Shown: in pieces, positions 48,643-58,853 of the stretch | Numbering within the stretch: the first letter of the stretch is position 1 | How the letters are laid out: every line of letters starts with the position of its first letter | Assembly: GCA_016721185.1 (NCBI GenBank) | Contig: JADKIP010000006.1 | Coordinates: 83,497 to 147,496 of the forward strand | Direction: 5' to 3' | Length of the DNA stretch: 64,000 nt | DNA from: Candidatus Dechloromonas phosphorivorans | GTDB taxonomy: Bacteria > Pseudomonadota > Gammaproteobacteria > Burkholderiales > Rhodocyclaceae | Program-made: the position numbers and the translations under genes | The notes under the pieces: model-generated | Told to the model about the DNA's origin: nothing | Database searches by the model: none | Seen by the model: the letters and a program-made list of their open reading frames with translations, nothing else

Positions 48643-51169
48643 AACTCAATCGACGGGAATTCATCAAAGCCAATGCAGCCGCGGCGGCGATATCGGCGGC
48701 AGGGTTGCCAGGTGCCACGGCGGTTGCCGCTCGGGCAAAGACGAAATTCGCTGGGACAAGGCTCCATGCCGTTTCTGCGGTACCGGCTGCAGTGTTTTGG
48801 TCGGAACACAGGACGGACGGGTTGTAGCAACCCAGGGTGACCCGGATGCGCCGGTTAACCGCGGCTTGAACTGCATCAAGGGCTACTTCCTCTCCAAGAT
48901 CATGTACGGCGGTGACCGTCTCAAGACGCCGATGTTGCGGATGACCGACGGCAAGTACGACAAAAATGGCGAATTCGCTCCGATTACCTGGAAACAGGCT
49001 TTCGATATCATGGAAGAAAAGGCCAAGGCGACGCTAAAGGCCAAGGGGCCGGATGCCTTGGCCATGTTCGGTTCCGGCCAATGGACGAGTTTGGGAAGGC
49101 TATGCTGCTGCCAAGCTGATGAAGGCTGGTTTTCCGTACCAGCAATCTTGATCCCCAACGCACGCCACTGTAGGCCTCGGCGGTTGCAGGTTTCATGCGT
49201 ACCTTCGGCATCGACGAGCCGATGGGCTGCTATGACGATATCGAGCATGCCGACGCCTTTGTGCTTTTGGGGCTCCAACATGGCCGAAATGCACCCGATT
49301 CTCTGGACGCGCATTACCGACCGCAAAGCTCTCCAGCAAGAACGTCAAAGTTGCGGTGTTGTCGACTTTCGAGCATCGCTCCTACGAGCTAGCCGATATT
49401 CCGATGATTTTCACGCCGCAGACCGGACTTGGCGATCCTGAATTACATCGCCAACTACATCATCAGAACGGCAAGGTAAATCAGGCATTCATCGACAAGA
49501 ATATCAATTTCAAGAAGAGCGCGACTGACATCGGCTACGGCCTGCGCCCAACGCATGCCCTTGAAAAGGACGCAACCAGTAACGGTTATCCCGGTGCTGA
49601 CGGGAAGCCAAAGGGTGATACCGGCAAGTCCGAGGCAATCACCTTCGACGAATACAAAGAAATTTGTTGCCGAATATACCGTTGAGAAAGTTTCAAAGCT
49701 TTCCGGTGTATCGGAGAAGGATCTCAAGTCGCTGGCTGAGTTGTATGCCGACCCCAAGATCAAGGTTACTTCCTTCTGGACCATGGGTTTCAATCAGCAT
49801 ACCCGCGGTACCTGGGCCAACAACCTTGTCTATAACATCCACCTGCTGACTGGCAAGATTTCCGAGCCAGGCAACAGCCCGTTCTCGCTGACGGGGCAGC
49901 CTTCCGCTTGCGGTACGGCTCGCGAAGTCGGCACTTTCTCGCATCGACTGCCGGCCGACATGGTCGTTACCAATCCAGAGCATCGCAAGCATGCCGAACA
50001 CCTTTGGGGTTTGCCGGATGGCACTATTCCCGACAAGGTCGGCTACCACGCGGTCGCAATGGCCCGTGCGTTGAAGGATGGCAAGGTCAACTTTTACTGG
50101 CAGCAGTGCAATAACAATATGCAGGCCGGTCCGAACATCAACGAGGAGCTTTTCCCGGGCTGGCGTAAACCGAAAGCTTTATCGTTGTTTCCGATCCGTA
50201 TCCAACTGTTTCTGCGATGGCCGCAGACTTGATTCTGCCGACTTCAATGTGGGTTGAAGGAAGGTGCCTACGGTAATGCCGAGCGCCGTACCCAGTTCTG
50301 GCGGCAGCAAGGTCAAGGGCCGGGCGAGTCGCGTTCTGACCTGTGGCAGCTTATTGAATTCTCCAAGCGCTTCAAGATGGAAGAGGTCTGGCCGGCTGAT
50401 CTTCTTGCCAAGGCACCGAGCTTCAAGGGCAAGACCATGTATGACGTGCTCTATGCGAATGGTGTGGTCAATAAGTTCAAAGTGACGGATATCCAAGCTG
50501 GTTTCGACAACGATGAAGCCAAACTCCTGGGTTTCTACGCACAAAAGGGGCTTTTCGAAGAATATGCTGCATTCGGTCGTGGCCATGGTCATGATCTGGC
50601 TTCCTTCGAAACCTACCATCAGGCGCGCGGACTTCGCTGGCCGGTTGTCGATGGTAAAGAAACGCTATAGCGTTTCCGTGAAGACTACGATCCTTATGTC
50701 AAGAAAGGCGAGGGCGTAAAGTTTTACGGTCATAAAGGACGGCAAAGCGATCATTTTCGCGCTGCCTTACCAACCTGCTGCCGAGGTTCCGGATAAAGAG
50801 TTTGATCTCTGGATGTCCCACCGGTCGGGTGCTCGAACACTGGCACACGGGACAATGACGCGTCAGGTGCCTGGAGCTTTATAAGGCATTTCCGGATGCT
50901 GTTGTGTTCATGCACCCGGACGATGCGAAGGCTCGTAAGTTGCAGCGCGGCATGGAGGTCAAAGTGGCTTCCCGTCGTGGTGAGATTACGCTTCGTATCG
51001 AAACGCGTGGCCGTAACAAGCCACCGCGCGGCTTGGTCTTCATTCCTTTCTTTGATCATGGGCGTCTGGTCAATAAGTTGACTTTGGATGCGACTTGCCC
51101 GATTTCAAGGAAACTGACTACAAGAAGTGCGCTGTCAAGGTAACCAGGGGCCTGATACGGTCAACCTAG
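48639..51169 (+). CDS. napA: NapA, periplasmic nitrate reductase catalytic subunit (many frameshifts)
   Basis: Mo-bis-MGD enzyme reducing nitrate to nitrite. It starts at GTG 48639 after GAGGAGG with a Tat signal ([20 protein letters not shown]). The [4Fe-4S] Cys motif is [13 protein letters not shown], with the fourth Cys in GLNCIKGYF. Later blocks appear in different frames: [72 protein letters not shown] and a C-terminal [12 protein letters not shown] count at least eight frame changes. The stop is approximate (51155-51169). Confidence 0.92.
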
Positions 51170-51225
51170 AAATGAATAAAAACGGCCGTGGGCATTGCCC
51201 CGGTCGTCCATAGGAGGAAAGAAAC

Positions 51226-51668
51226 ATGCGATTTATCCCTGCCCTTGCTCTGGCGGCTACAGTGCTCCTTTCTGGAGTAAGCAGCGTCGGTGCGCAGGAA
51301 AAATATAGTCAATCAAATCGGCAATGTGACTATCGAGGAAATTCAAGGTCGATATGTTCCGCCTGAAAAGGACCAGCAAACAATTACCCGTAACTTCCAA
51401 AAGCAACCGCCGCTGATTCGCATAGCGTCGAGGGTTGCGTCATTACCCCAGAACTTCAATAAGTGCATGGACTGTCACTCAAGGAGCAGGCCGAAGAAAC
51501 CAGCGCGACCAAAAGGTCCTTAAGTCGCACTATCTGGATCGGGAAGACAAGAAGCCAGCCAATATTTCTCCCCGTCGTTATTTCTGCCAGCAGTGTCACG
51601 TGCCGCAATTCGACGCAAAACCACTTGTCGAAACACGTACAAACCAGCGGCTAAAGGAAGCTGAATAA
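51226..51668 (+). CDS. napB: NapB, dihaem cytochrome c subunit of nitrate reductase (frameshifted)
   Basis: Electron-transfer partner of NapA. AGGAGG precedes the ATG; the signal peptide is [20 protein letters not shown]. Two haem motifs are visible, CMDCH and CQQCH, with [19 protein letters not shown] in the canonical C-terminal context. Indels occur after the signal peptide (GAQEK), near VEGCVITPE and after CMDCHS. The stop overlaps the napC start (TAATG). Confidence 0.9.
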
Positions 51669-52279
51669 TGAGCCTGAACAAATACATACCGAGTTAGGTA
51701 AAACGTATCGGCGTGGTGACGGTGTTGCTACTGTTTGTGGCCGGTATTGTTTTTGGAGTGGTTTTAACTGGGCGCTCGAAGCAACCAATAAAGAGTCATT
51801 CTGTATTTCTTGTCATGAAATGCAGAAAGAAAATGTCTTGAGATTATCAGAACACGATCCACTACACCAACCGTTACCGGTGTAAGAGCGACCTGCCCGG
51901 ATTGGCCCGACGTGCCTAAAGGAGTGAGAGGGGCCGAAGATGATTATGCGCAAGATCCAATTCGGGCATCACAACGAGGTTTGCACAAGCTTTTGAGGCT
52001 GACAATCGATACGCCAAGAAAAGTTCAATGCCAAGCGGGCCGAATTTTGGCACAGAACGAATGGGACTGGCGGATGAAGGCCAATGACTCTCGGGAGTGC
52101 CGCAACTGTCCACCTTCGACTACATGGATCTATACAACGAGCAGGGTAATCGTGCTGCGACGTCATGCATCAGTAGCGTTTGATGAAGACAGAGACCTGT
52201 ATTGATTATCCCACAAAGAGGAATTATTGCACACACCTTGCCGCAAATTGATCAGCATTGGCAAGCCAAGCTTATGTAA
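51668..52279 (+). CDS. napC: NapC, NapC/NirT-type tetrahaem quinol dehydrogenase (frameshifted)
   Basis: Membrane-anchored cytochrome passing electrons from quinol to Nap[10 protein letters not shown] is followed by an in-frame stop that a one-base change removes, then [19 protein letters not shown] (membrane helix) and [18 protein letters not shown] with the first haem motif. Further haem sites are split between frames around 51895, 52110 and 52205. The end (52277-52279) is the first stop after HTLPQIDQ. Last gene of napDABC. Confidence 0.85.
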
Positions 52280-52365
52280 TGAAGGTGCTGCCGAGATTTC
52301 CCCACGGGAAAATCCGAGGAAGAAAGCAAGTAAATACTCTTTCCTTTTAGTAGTTTGCGCCAGTC

Positions 52366-52394
52366 AACAACCCGGTCATGCCGGGGTTGTCTTT
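52366..52394 (+). terminator. Terminator after the nap operon
   Basis: Stem ACAACCCGG/CCGGGGTTGT (one bulged G) with a five-base loop followed by CTTT. Lies about 90 bases beyond napC. The rest of 52280-52562 is A+T-rich and should carry the hupB promoter; I cannot place it exactly. Confidence 0.6.
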
Positions 52395-52562
52395 AGTGGA
52401 TCGTGTTTGGACTCAACATTGTTTAAATCGTAAATTTTGTTGTATCCTTGCAAAATAAGATTTTTCGTGCCAACACTTCTTTATTTAGGTGTGCTACTTT
52501 AAGTTGCTGCCGTTCTATCGGCCAGTTTCCTTAAATATAAACAAGTAACAGGAGGCACTTAG

Positions 52563-52860
52563 ATGAATAAATCCGAGCTGGTCGAAGTTGCTGCAAAAGA
52601 AGCTGGTATTACCAAGGCTGCTGCTGATAAGGTGTTGTCCGCCATCGTCGGTGCAGTAGTCCAGACCGTCGCCAAAGGTGAGTCAGTTACACTCGTTGGT
52701 TTTGGTACTTTCAAGTCGGCAGCGCGTGCTGCGCGTACTGGCAAGAACCAAAGACCGGTGCTACGCTGAAGATTCCCGCACCACGGTTCCAAAATTCACT
52801 GCTGGTACCGCCTTTAAAGGGCTGCCGTTGCACGCAAGAAGTCCCCTGCCAAAAAAATAA
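52563..52860 (+). CDS. hupB: DNA-binding protein HU (frameshifted)
   Basis: Nucleoid protein. GGAGG precedes the ATG. MNKSELVEVAAKEAGITKAA and VTLVGFGTFKSAARAARTG match HU-beta. After GKN the frame is lost, and KTGATLKIPATTVPKFTAGT and the Lys-rich end (RKKSPAKK) appear in neighbouring frames, restored by two one-base changes. About 98 codons restored, normal for HU plus a short basic tail. Confidence 0.93.
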
Positions 52861-52874
52861 TCTGGCATTACTCA

Positions 52875-53294
52875 ATGCAGACTCGCTTTGACGCTCCGCT
52901 TTTTTAATTGCGATGACCTTAATTCCGAAACCACGCCTGACAATCCGCCCGTAGTGGCTGAGTCCTGCCTGCGGCCCCTCCGCCCAACGACAATCGTCGC
53001 CGTCTGCGTGAACTTCTTTCTGTCGCCGAGCGCGATAGAACGGATGAGCAGTGGGATGAAATTATCGAGCTGGAAATACAGCTTGCACCTGGCAACCGCA
53101 TTTCCGGCAATGAGCCGCATAGTGTTGGTCAAGAGCGCCCACCGATGTTTCATAACAAGCCGACAGGTACGGGGCAGGCGAAAAAGCACCCGGCCACGAG
53201 CAACAACAGGCGGCAGTAGTAATAGAATAATAATCGTCGACCGCGCCAGAACAAGCCGCCTTCCGGCGGGAACCCGCCTGAGCGCCTTGTTTGA
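52875..53294 (+). CDS. Hypothetical low-complexity protein (frameshifted)
   Basis: By stitching frames I read MQTRFDAPLFNCDDLNSETT, then TPDNPPVVAES, then NDNRRRLRELLSVAERDRTD, DEQWDEIIELEIQLAPGN and an Asn/Arg/Pro/Gly-rich tail ending QNKPPSGGNPPERLV. Removing one T from the T-run near 52900 joins the first two blocks. It is probably a disordered, charged protein. I recognise no family. The start is uncertain because no ribosome site precedes the ATG. It sits between hupB and the UbiH-family gene. Confidence 0.5.
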
Positions 53295-53321
53295 TTTTAT
53301 CGAGGCAAAATAATCGCCGTT

Positions 53322-54472
53322 ATGCAGCAATTTGACCTGATCATCGTCGGCGGCGGTTTGGCTGGCGCCAGGTTGGCGCTTGCCCTGCGCGACAGTCGGC
53401 TGCGTATCGCCCTGGGTGAGCCCCAGCCACCGTCCGGCCCTGGAGGGCTGGGATGCGCTTGTTTACGCGGTCAGTCCGGTCAATGCTGCTTTCTGGAGTC
53501 GATTGGTGCCTGGCGGCATCTCGATGCCTCTCGTCTTACGCCAATTCGCGCCATGCAAATTTTGGCGATGCGGGAGGCAAGCTTGAGTTTTCGACATTTG
53601 AAGCGGGTGTTCCGAACTAGGCTGGATTCTCGAATCCTCGTTGATGGCCTGCGAGTTTTGGGGAAAGCGCTAAACGCCAAGCAATCTCACTTTGTTTTGC
53701 CCTGCCAGGCCGGCGCAGCGAGTTTTCGGCCAGAGGCCGCCGTTCTCACCTTGAGTGATGGCGCGACGCTCTCGGAAACTGCTGGTCGGGGCCGATGGGC
53801 GCGATTCCTGGGTGCGTCAGGCGGCCGGATTGACAGCGGTCAACACGTCCTATGGCGAAAAAGGGCTGGTCGCCAACTTCGCGACGGAAAAGCCGCATCG
53901 CAATATTGCCTATCAATGGTTTCGTGATGATGGCGTGCTGGCTTATCTGCCGCTACCCGGGAACCGTATTTCAATCGTCTGGTCTGATGATGACCATGCC
54001 GACGCGCTTTGCGCTTTGCCCCGGACCAGCTTTGCGACCGAGGTTCCGAGGCTGGACGTCTCGCCTGGGCGACTCCGGCCCATCACTGCGCCGGCTGCCT
54101 TTCCCTTCCGCGTCTGATGCAGTGCCTCCAGACGGTTGCGCCTCGTCTCGCGCTGGTTGGCATGCTGCGGCTCACGGTATTCATCCGCTTTCCGGCCATG
54201 GCATCAATCTCGGTTTTCAGGATGCCAAAGCGTTGGCTGCGCTGTTGTCCGCGGCACCGCCCTGGCGCGATATCGGTGAACTGCGTTTTCTGCAGCGCTA
54301 CCAAGGGCGCGTCGTGAAGAAACGATTGGTGCAGACGACGACAGATGGCTTGCGCCGCCTGTTTCGCCAAGCGCCGCCGGGGCTGCGGTCCTTACGCAAT
54401 CTCGGGTTGAATCTGACCAACGGTTGCCAGTTGAAAAAATACCCTGGTGCGCTACGCACTGGAACCCTCTAG
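53322..54472 (+). CDS. UbiH/UbiF/VisC-family FAD monooxygenase (frameshifted)
   Basis: Flavin hydroxylase of the ubiquinone-biosynthesis family. FAD-binding MQQFDLIIVGGGLAGARLAL is at the start; LLVGADGRDSWVRQAAG (GD-like second motif) and HPLSGHGINLGFQDAKALAA (FAD ribityl motif) follow in other frames, ending with RYALEPL. At least three indels. Which ring position it hydroxylates cannot be decided. The stop overlaps the ribosome site (AGGAGAA) of dsbC. Confidence 0.85.
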
Positions 54473-54481
54473 GAGAATTTG

Positions 54482-55168
54482 ATGTTGAAAAAATTGTTAC
54501 CGCTTGCCCTGCTGCTGGCTTTCGGATCCGCTGTCGTGGCCGATGAGGCGGATATCAAGAAGGGATGGAGGCCAAGCTCGGGTGCAAGGTGGAAAGTGTC
54601 AGCAAGTCGGCTATCTCGGCCTTTACGAGGTTTTACGCGAGGTAATATTTTACCGACGAAAAAATGACGGCGATCATGGTCGGTGGTCAGTTGATCGACG
54701 GCAAGAGCATGAAAAATGACCGAAGATCGGATGAAGAAACTGACCGCGATCAAATTCACGAATTGCCGCTGGAGCGTGCGATCAAGCAGGTTCGCGGGGA
54801 TGGCAAGCGCCTGCTGGCAACTTTCGAGGATCCCAACTGCGGCTACTGCAACGCCTGGCCAAAGATTTGCTCGAAGTTGGATAACGTGACGATTTACACC
54901 TTCCTGTATCCGATTTTGTCCGAGGACTCTGTCCGCAAGTCAAAGCAGATCTGGTGTTCGGCTGACCGTGCCAAGTCCTGGAATGACTGGATGGTTGATG
55001 GCAGGCAGCCCGCCGGCCAGGATGATTGCGACACCACGGCGCCGGTTGGCAAGAATCAGGAGTTTGGCCGTAAGTTGAATATCACCCGGAACGCCAACCA
55101 TGTTCTTTGCAGACGGTGAGCGGGTTCCGGGGGCGATGGCGCTGGATCGTATCGAGCAAAAAGCTTAA
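54482..55168 (+). CDS. dsbC: DsbC-like thiol:disulfide isomerase (frameshifted)
   Basis: Periplasmic disulfide isomerase. MLKKLLPLALLLAFGSAVVA is the signal peptide. The dimerisation domain is recovered across frames (KVESVSKSGYLGLYEV, TAIMVGGQLIDGKSM). The active site CGYC lies in ATFEDPNCGYCN, then TIYTFLYPILSEDSVRKSKQ and IWCSADRAKSWNDWM. The cis-Pro loop region and the end (LDRIEQKA) are in a further frame. AGGAGAA precedes the ATG. About 228 codons if repaired, normal for DsbC. Confidence 0.9.
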
Positions 55169-55272
55169 TCTCAAATAATCCAAGTTGGGTTCATGTTAAA
55201 AGGGCAGCCAGGCTGCCTCTGTCTTCTGGCGAGGTTGCCTCGAGCTAGCGGAGCCTTGCCCTTGGTTTGTTC

Positions 55273-55301
55273 AAGGGCTAAAAAGCCCGTTTTCCGTTTT
55301 T
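55273..55301 (+). terminator. Terminator after dsbC
   Basis: GGGCT/AGCCC stem with an AAAA-type loop followed by GTTTTCCGTTTTT. A second hairpin (GGCAGCC A GGCTGCC) lies at about 55203-55217 without a T-run. Both are between dsbC and mraZ. Confidence 0.65.
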
Positions 55302-55386
55302 ACCACGACGGCATTTCCTTGAGGCGCTATTTTGGTTGCCTCAACTCTTATAAGTCACTTTAAGTGTCCTTTTCAGCCTATTGATT

Positions 55387-55406
55387 TTTAAGGAAATTTC
55401 CCTAAA
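55387..55406. repeat. Near-perfect 20-base palindrome upstream of mraZ
   Basis: TTTAAGGAAATTTCCCTAAA is an inverted repeat apart from one position per half; its core GGAAATTTCC is perfect. It lies about 80 bases upstream of the mraZ promoter and could be a protein binding site. No known consensus comes to mind. Confidence 0.4.
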
Positions 55407-55465
55407 ATCTCTCGACAAAGTTCCGTAAGTCCTTGTTGCATAAGGAAAAATTCGCAATTCCACTA

Positions 55466-55494
55466 TTGACTGTGGGGTGATCATGTTCTAAAGT
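55466..55494 (+). promoter_or_regulatory. Sigma70-type promoter of mraZ
   Basis: TTGACT, a 17-base spacer, then TAAAGT: a good match to the -35 and -10 elements at ideal spacing. It lies 44 bases before the chosen mraZ start and overlaps the MraZ-like repeats. Confidence 0.7.
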
Positions 55495-55518
55495 GGGAAA
55501 CGTGTTCGAAAAGTGGGT
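55473..55518 (+). promoter_or_regulatory. Candidate MraZ operator: regularly spaced TGGGN/TGTTC repeats
   Basis: TGGGG (55473), TGTTC (55484), TGGGA (55494), TGTTC (55503) and TGGGT (55514) recur every 9-11 bases, one helical turn. MraZ is known to bind tandem TGGGN boxes at this period upstream of its own gene. The array covers the promoter, fitting autorepression of the dcw cluster. The TGTTC members are degenerate and are my inference. Confidence 0.6.
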
Positions 55519-55537
55519 AAACGAGGCGGGGCAAGGG

Positions 55538-55983
55538 ATGTTCGAAGGGCTGCAGCAATCCAGTCTGGATGCGAAGGGGCGGCTTGCCATACCGGCAAGG
55601 CACCGCGACCCCCTGCTCGCCGCCGCTGAAGGCTCGCTCGTCCTGACGGCGCACCCGCATCGCTGTCTGCTGCTTTACCCGTCGCCGGCCTGGCAGCCGA
55701 TTCGCGACCAGATTCTCAAGGCGTCCAGCCTTGACCCGAAGGCGGCGCCGATCAAGCGCGTGCTGGTAGGTAATGCGCGTACCGAAGAGCTTGATTCCGC
55801 TGGCCGCATCCTGGTCGCGCCGAATTGCGCGAATACGCCAAGCTGGAAAAAACCGTTTATCTGGTCGGCATGGGGTCGCACTTCGAAATCTGGAGCGAGG
55901 CTGGCTGGAAGCAGCAGAATGATCTGGCTGCGGAGGCGCTGTCCGGCGACCTGCCGCCGGGCTTCGGGGATCTGGTCCTGTGA
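55538..55983 (+). CDS. mraZ: MraZ transcriptional regulator (frameshifted)
   Basis: AbrB-fold repressor of the dcw cluster. MFEGLQQSSLDAKGRLAIPA and the second DAKGR-like repeat ELDSAGRILVAP define it. One missing base near 55826 moves the C-terminal half to another frame (LREYAKLEKTVYLVGMGSHF, ending GDLVL). A longer frame begins at GTG about 45 bases upstream, but the homologous start is the ATG at 55538. The stop overlaps the rsmH start. Confidence 0.93.
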
Positions 55984-56823
55984 CCGCGGTGGGTAGCACC
56001 CATGTCACGGTGCTGCTCGATGAGGCCGGTGAGTCCCTGGCGATCAAAGCCGACGGCACTTCTATGGACGCCACCTTCCGGGCGCGGCGGACATAGCCGC
56101 CGCATTCTCTCAAGTTGAATGAAAAAGGCCGCCTGGTGGCGTTCGACCGCGACCTTCACGCCATTGCGGCGGGCGTGTCGATGGAATTTTGTTTGATGTA
56201 GGGGTGTCGTCGCCGCAAATCGACGACGGGGAGCGCGGCTTCAGCTTCCGCTACGACGCGCCGCTCGACATGCGCATGGATACGACGCAGGGCGAGACGG
56301 CGGCAGCGTGGCTGGCGCGGGCCGAGATCAGAGACATTACGGAGGTTATAAGAAATTATGGCGAAGAACGGTTTGCTTTCCAGATTGCAAAGAAGATTGT
56401 GGCTGCTCGGCTCGAACAACCATTGTCACAACAAGGTCAGTTCGCGGCCCTCGTACGCTAGACCGTGCGCACCCGTGAGCCAGGGCAGGACCCGGCGACG
56501 CGCAGCTTTCAAGCTTACGGATTCATATCAATCAAGAGCTCCGCCAGCTGGAGGTAGCCCTGCCGCAGGCGTTCGAGTTGCTGAAGCCGGGTGGCCGCCT
56601 GGTGGTGATTTCCTTCCATTCGCTGGAAGACCGCATCGTCAAAAACTTCATGCGCCAAGAGTCGACTGCAGATGACTTGCCGAAAGGTTTGCCTTTGCGT
56701 GCCGATCCGTTGCCCAAGCCGAAGCTGCGGCTGATTGGCAAAATGATCAAACCATCAGCGGCCGAAATTGCCGCCAATCCGCGGGCCCGGAGCGCCGTGA
56801 TGCGCGTGGCGGAAAAGCTGTAA
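55980..56823 (+). CDS. rsmH: 16S rRNA (cytosine1402-N4)-methyltransferase (frameshifted)
   Basis: Also called MraW. GTG start at 55980 overlaps the mraZ stop. The SAM-binding region ([10 protein letters not shown], then [11 protein letters not shown]) is split. [20 protein letters not shown] and [14 protein letters not shown] follow, and the C-terminal [20 protein letters not shown] is intact with a normal end ([11 protein letters not shown]). At least three indels, one near 56085 creating a stop after DATF. Its stop overlaps the ftsL ATG. Confidence 0.93.
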
Positions 56824-57110
56824 TGGTCCGTTTCAACATGATCCTTCTGCTGTCGTTGTCGTTTGCGCGCTGGGTGTGGTGACCTCGCAGCATCGTGGCC
56901 GTAAGCTGTTTCAGGATCTCGAGTTGGAGCAAGAGCGGGCGCGGCAGCTGGATGTTGAATATGGTCAGCTGCAGCTCGAGATGTCGACCTGGGCGACGCA
57001 TCCACGGATCGAAAAATTGCCCCTGAACGTCTGCATGGTCTCACCGGACGCGCTGGGGCGGGTTCACGCCACCTGCCGCTGCGCCGGTGGTAAAGAAGGG
57101 GGCGCGCTGA
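56823..57110 (+). CDS. ftsL: Cell division protein FtsL (frameshifted)
   Basis: Bitopic division protein. [12 protein letters not shown] begins a membrane helix completed in the next frame (CALGVVTSQHRGRKLF), followed by a coiled-coil leucine zipper (LFQDLELEQERARQLDVEYG). The last part (GRVHAT, then Ala/Pro/Lys tail) is again frame-shifted. Position between rsmH and ftsI makes the assignment secure despite low conservation. Stop overlaps ftsI ATG. Confidence 0.85.
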
Positions 57111-58853
57111 TGGTTGTCCGTCGTCGTCCCCAGCGTGGACATCGCTTTACCGAAAGCCCGGTGCTGCAATTGGCCCTGCAGGGCTGGCGTTCGCGCACGG
57201 TTGGCTTGTTGTTGATGGCCGCGTTTCTGGCCCTGGTGGCGCGTGGTTTCTACCTGCAGGTAATCAATGACTTTCTGCAGGAAAAGGGCGATCCCGCTAT
57301 CGCCGCGACATCGAGATTTCCGCCTCGCGAGGCAAGATCGTCGACCGCAATGGCGACATGCTGGCGGTGTCTACGCCGATGAAGTCCATCTGGGCGATTC
57401 CGGGGATGCGCGGGCGATGCCGGCCGAGCAGAAGCACCAATTGGCCGCGCTGCTCGACATGCGCGTAAGGAGCTGGATGGCAAGATCGCTTCCGACAAGA
57501 CCTTCGTTTACGTCAAGCGTCAGGTGCCGCCGGAAACGGCGGATCGGATCGCGGCCTAAGCTGCCTGGCGTCCATCAGGGAAAGGAATATCGCCGTTATT
57601 ACCCGACCGGTGACATGACGGCTCACATCGTCGGCTTTACCGGCGTTGATGATAAAGGTCTGGAAGGCGTCGAGCTGGCATTCCAGAATAGTTTGCTCGG
57701 TCATGTTGGCAGCCGGAGCGTGATCAAGGATCGGCGCGGCCAGATTGTCGAAGACGTCGGTGCGCTGAAGCCGCCGATGGATGGCAAGGATGTCCGGCTG
57801 GCGCTCGATTCGAAGATTCAATATCTCGCCTACAGCCAGCTCAAGGCGGCGGTCGAGACGAATAATGCCAAGGCCGGCGGGGCGATCGTCATCGATGCGC
57901 GGACCGGCGAGATACTGGCGCTGGCCAACTGGCCGACCTACAACCCGAACAACCGCCAGAACCTGTCCGGCGCCCAATTGCGCAACCGCGCGCTGACCGA
58001 TACCTTCGAGCCGGGGTCGGTGATGAAGCCGTTTACCGCCGCCTTGGCGCTGGAAAAGGGCAAGGTTCGCTTCGACACCGTGATCGATACCACGCCGGGC
58101 CGGCTGACCATCGGCTCGGCGACCATTTCCGATGCCCATCCGCATGGTGCGCTGACCGTCGCCGAAGTGATCCAGAAATCCTCCAACGTCGGCACCACCA
58201 AGATTGCCCTTGGCTTTACGCCGAAAGAAATGTGGGAAATGTTCGACAGCGTCGGTTTTGGGCAGGCGCCCAATCTTGGCTTCCCGGGCGAGGTCAATGG
58301 CCGCTTGCGGCCGTGGAAGAGCTGGCGGCCGATTGAGCAGGCGACGATGTCCTACGGTCACGGCATTTCGGTCAGCCTGGTGCAGTTGGCGCGGGCCTAC
58401 ACCGTGTTTGCCCGTGACGGCGAGGTTGATGTCCCCCTGTCGCTGGCCCGGCTCGACGAAACGCCGGTACCCTGGCGTTCGCGTCTTTTCGCCGCAGACC
58501 ACCCGGGAAGTCCGGGCCATGCTGGAAATGGCCGTGCAGCCGGAAGGTACCGCGCCGAAAGCCGCGCGTGCCGGGATACCGCGTCGGCGGCAAGACCGGC
58601 ACCGCATACAAGATCGAGGGTGGCGTCTACGCCAGGAAATACATCGCCTCCTTTGTCGGTATCGCGCCGATCAGCGATCCGCGTCTGGTCGTCGCGGTGA
58701 TGATCGACGAGCCGACGGCTGGCGGTCACTATGGCGGCGACGTGGCCGGCCCAGCGTTTTCGCAGATCACCGGCGGTGCCTTGCGTACCTTGGGCATTCC
58801 GCCGGATGCGCCGATTCAGGTGGCCGAGGCCGGGGCCGGAAAGGGGCGCGTGC
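57110..58853 (+). CDS. ftsI: Peptidoglycan transpeptidase FtsI / PBP3 (frameshifted)
   Basis: Septal transpeptidase. One N-terminal helix (VGLLLMAAFLALVARGFYLQ) then the pedestal domain (GKIVDRNGDMLAVSTPMKSI, split). Catalytic motifs are all present: SxxK in EPGSVMKPF, SxN in SSNVGTTK, KTGT in VGGKTGTAYK. Substrate-domain blocks GGAIVIDARTGEILALANWP and YGHGISVSLVQLARAYTVFA are continuous. Indels near 57290, 57365, 57470, 57560, 58480 and 58570. End is approximate; it seems to overlap the murE start. Confidence 0.93.

Noticed and set aside
48401..49441. A fused NapD-NapA protein as one open frame
   Set aside because: The join comes from indels; NapA has its own GTG start and Tat signal at 48639.
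51668..51720. In-frame stop in napC as recoding or regulation
   Set aside because: The stop is removed by a one-base change and the surrounding zone is full of indels.
57513..58607. 364-codon minus-strand frame opposite ftsI
   Set aside because: Antisense shadow; the plus strand holds all three penicillin-binding motifs.
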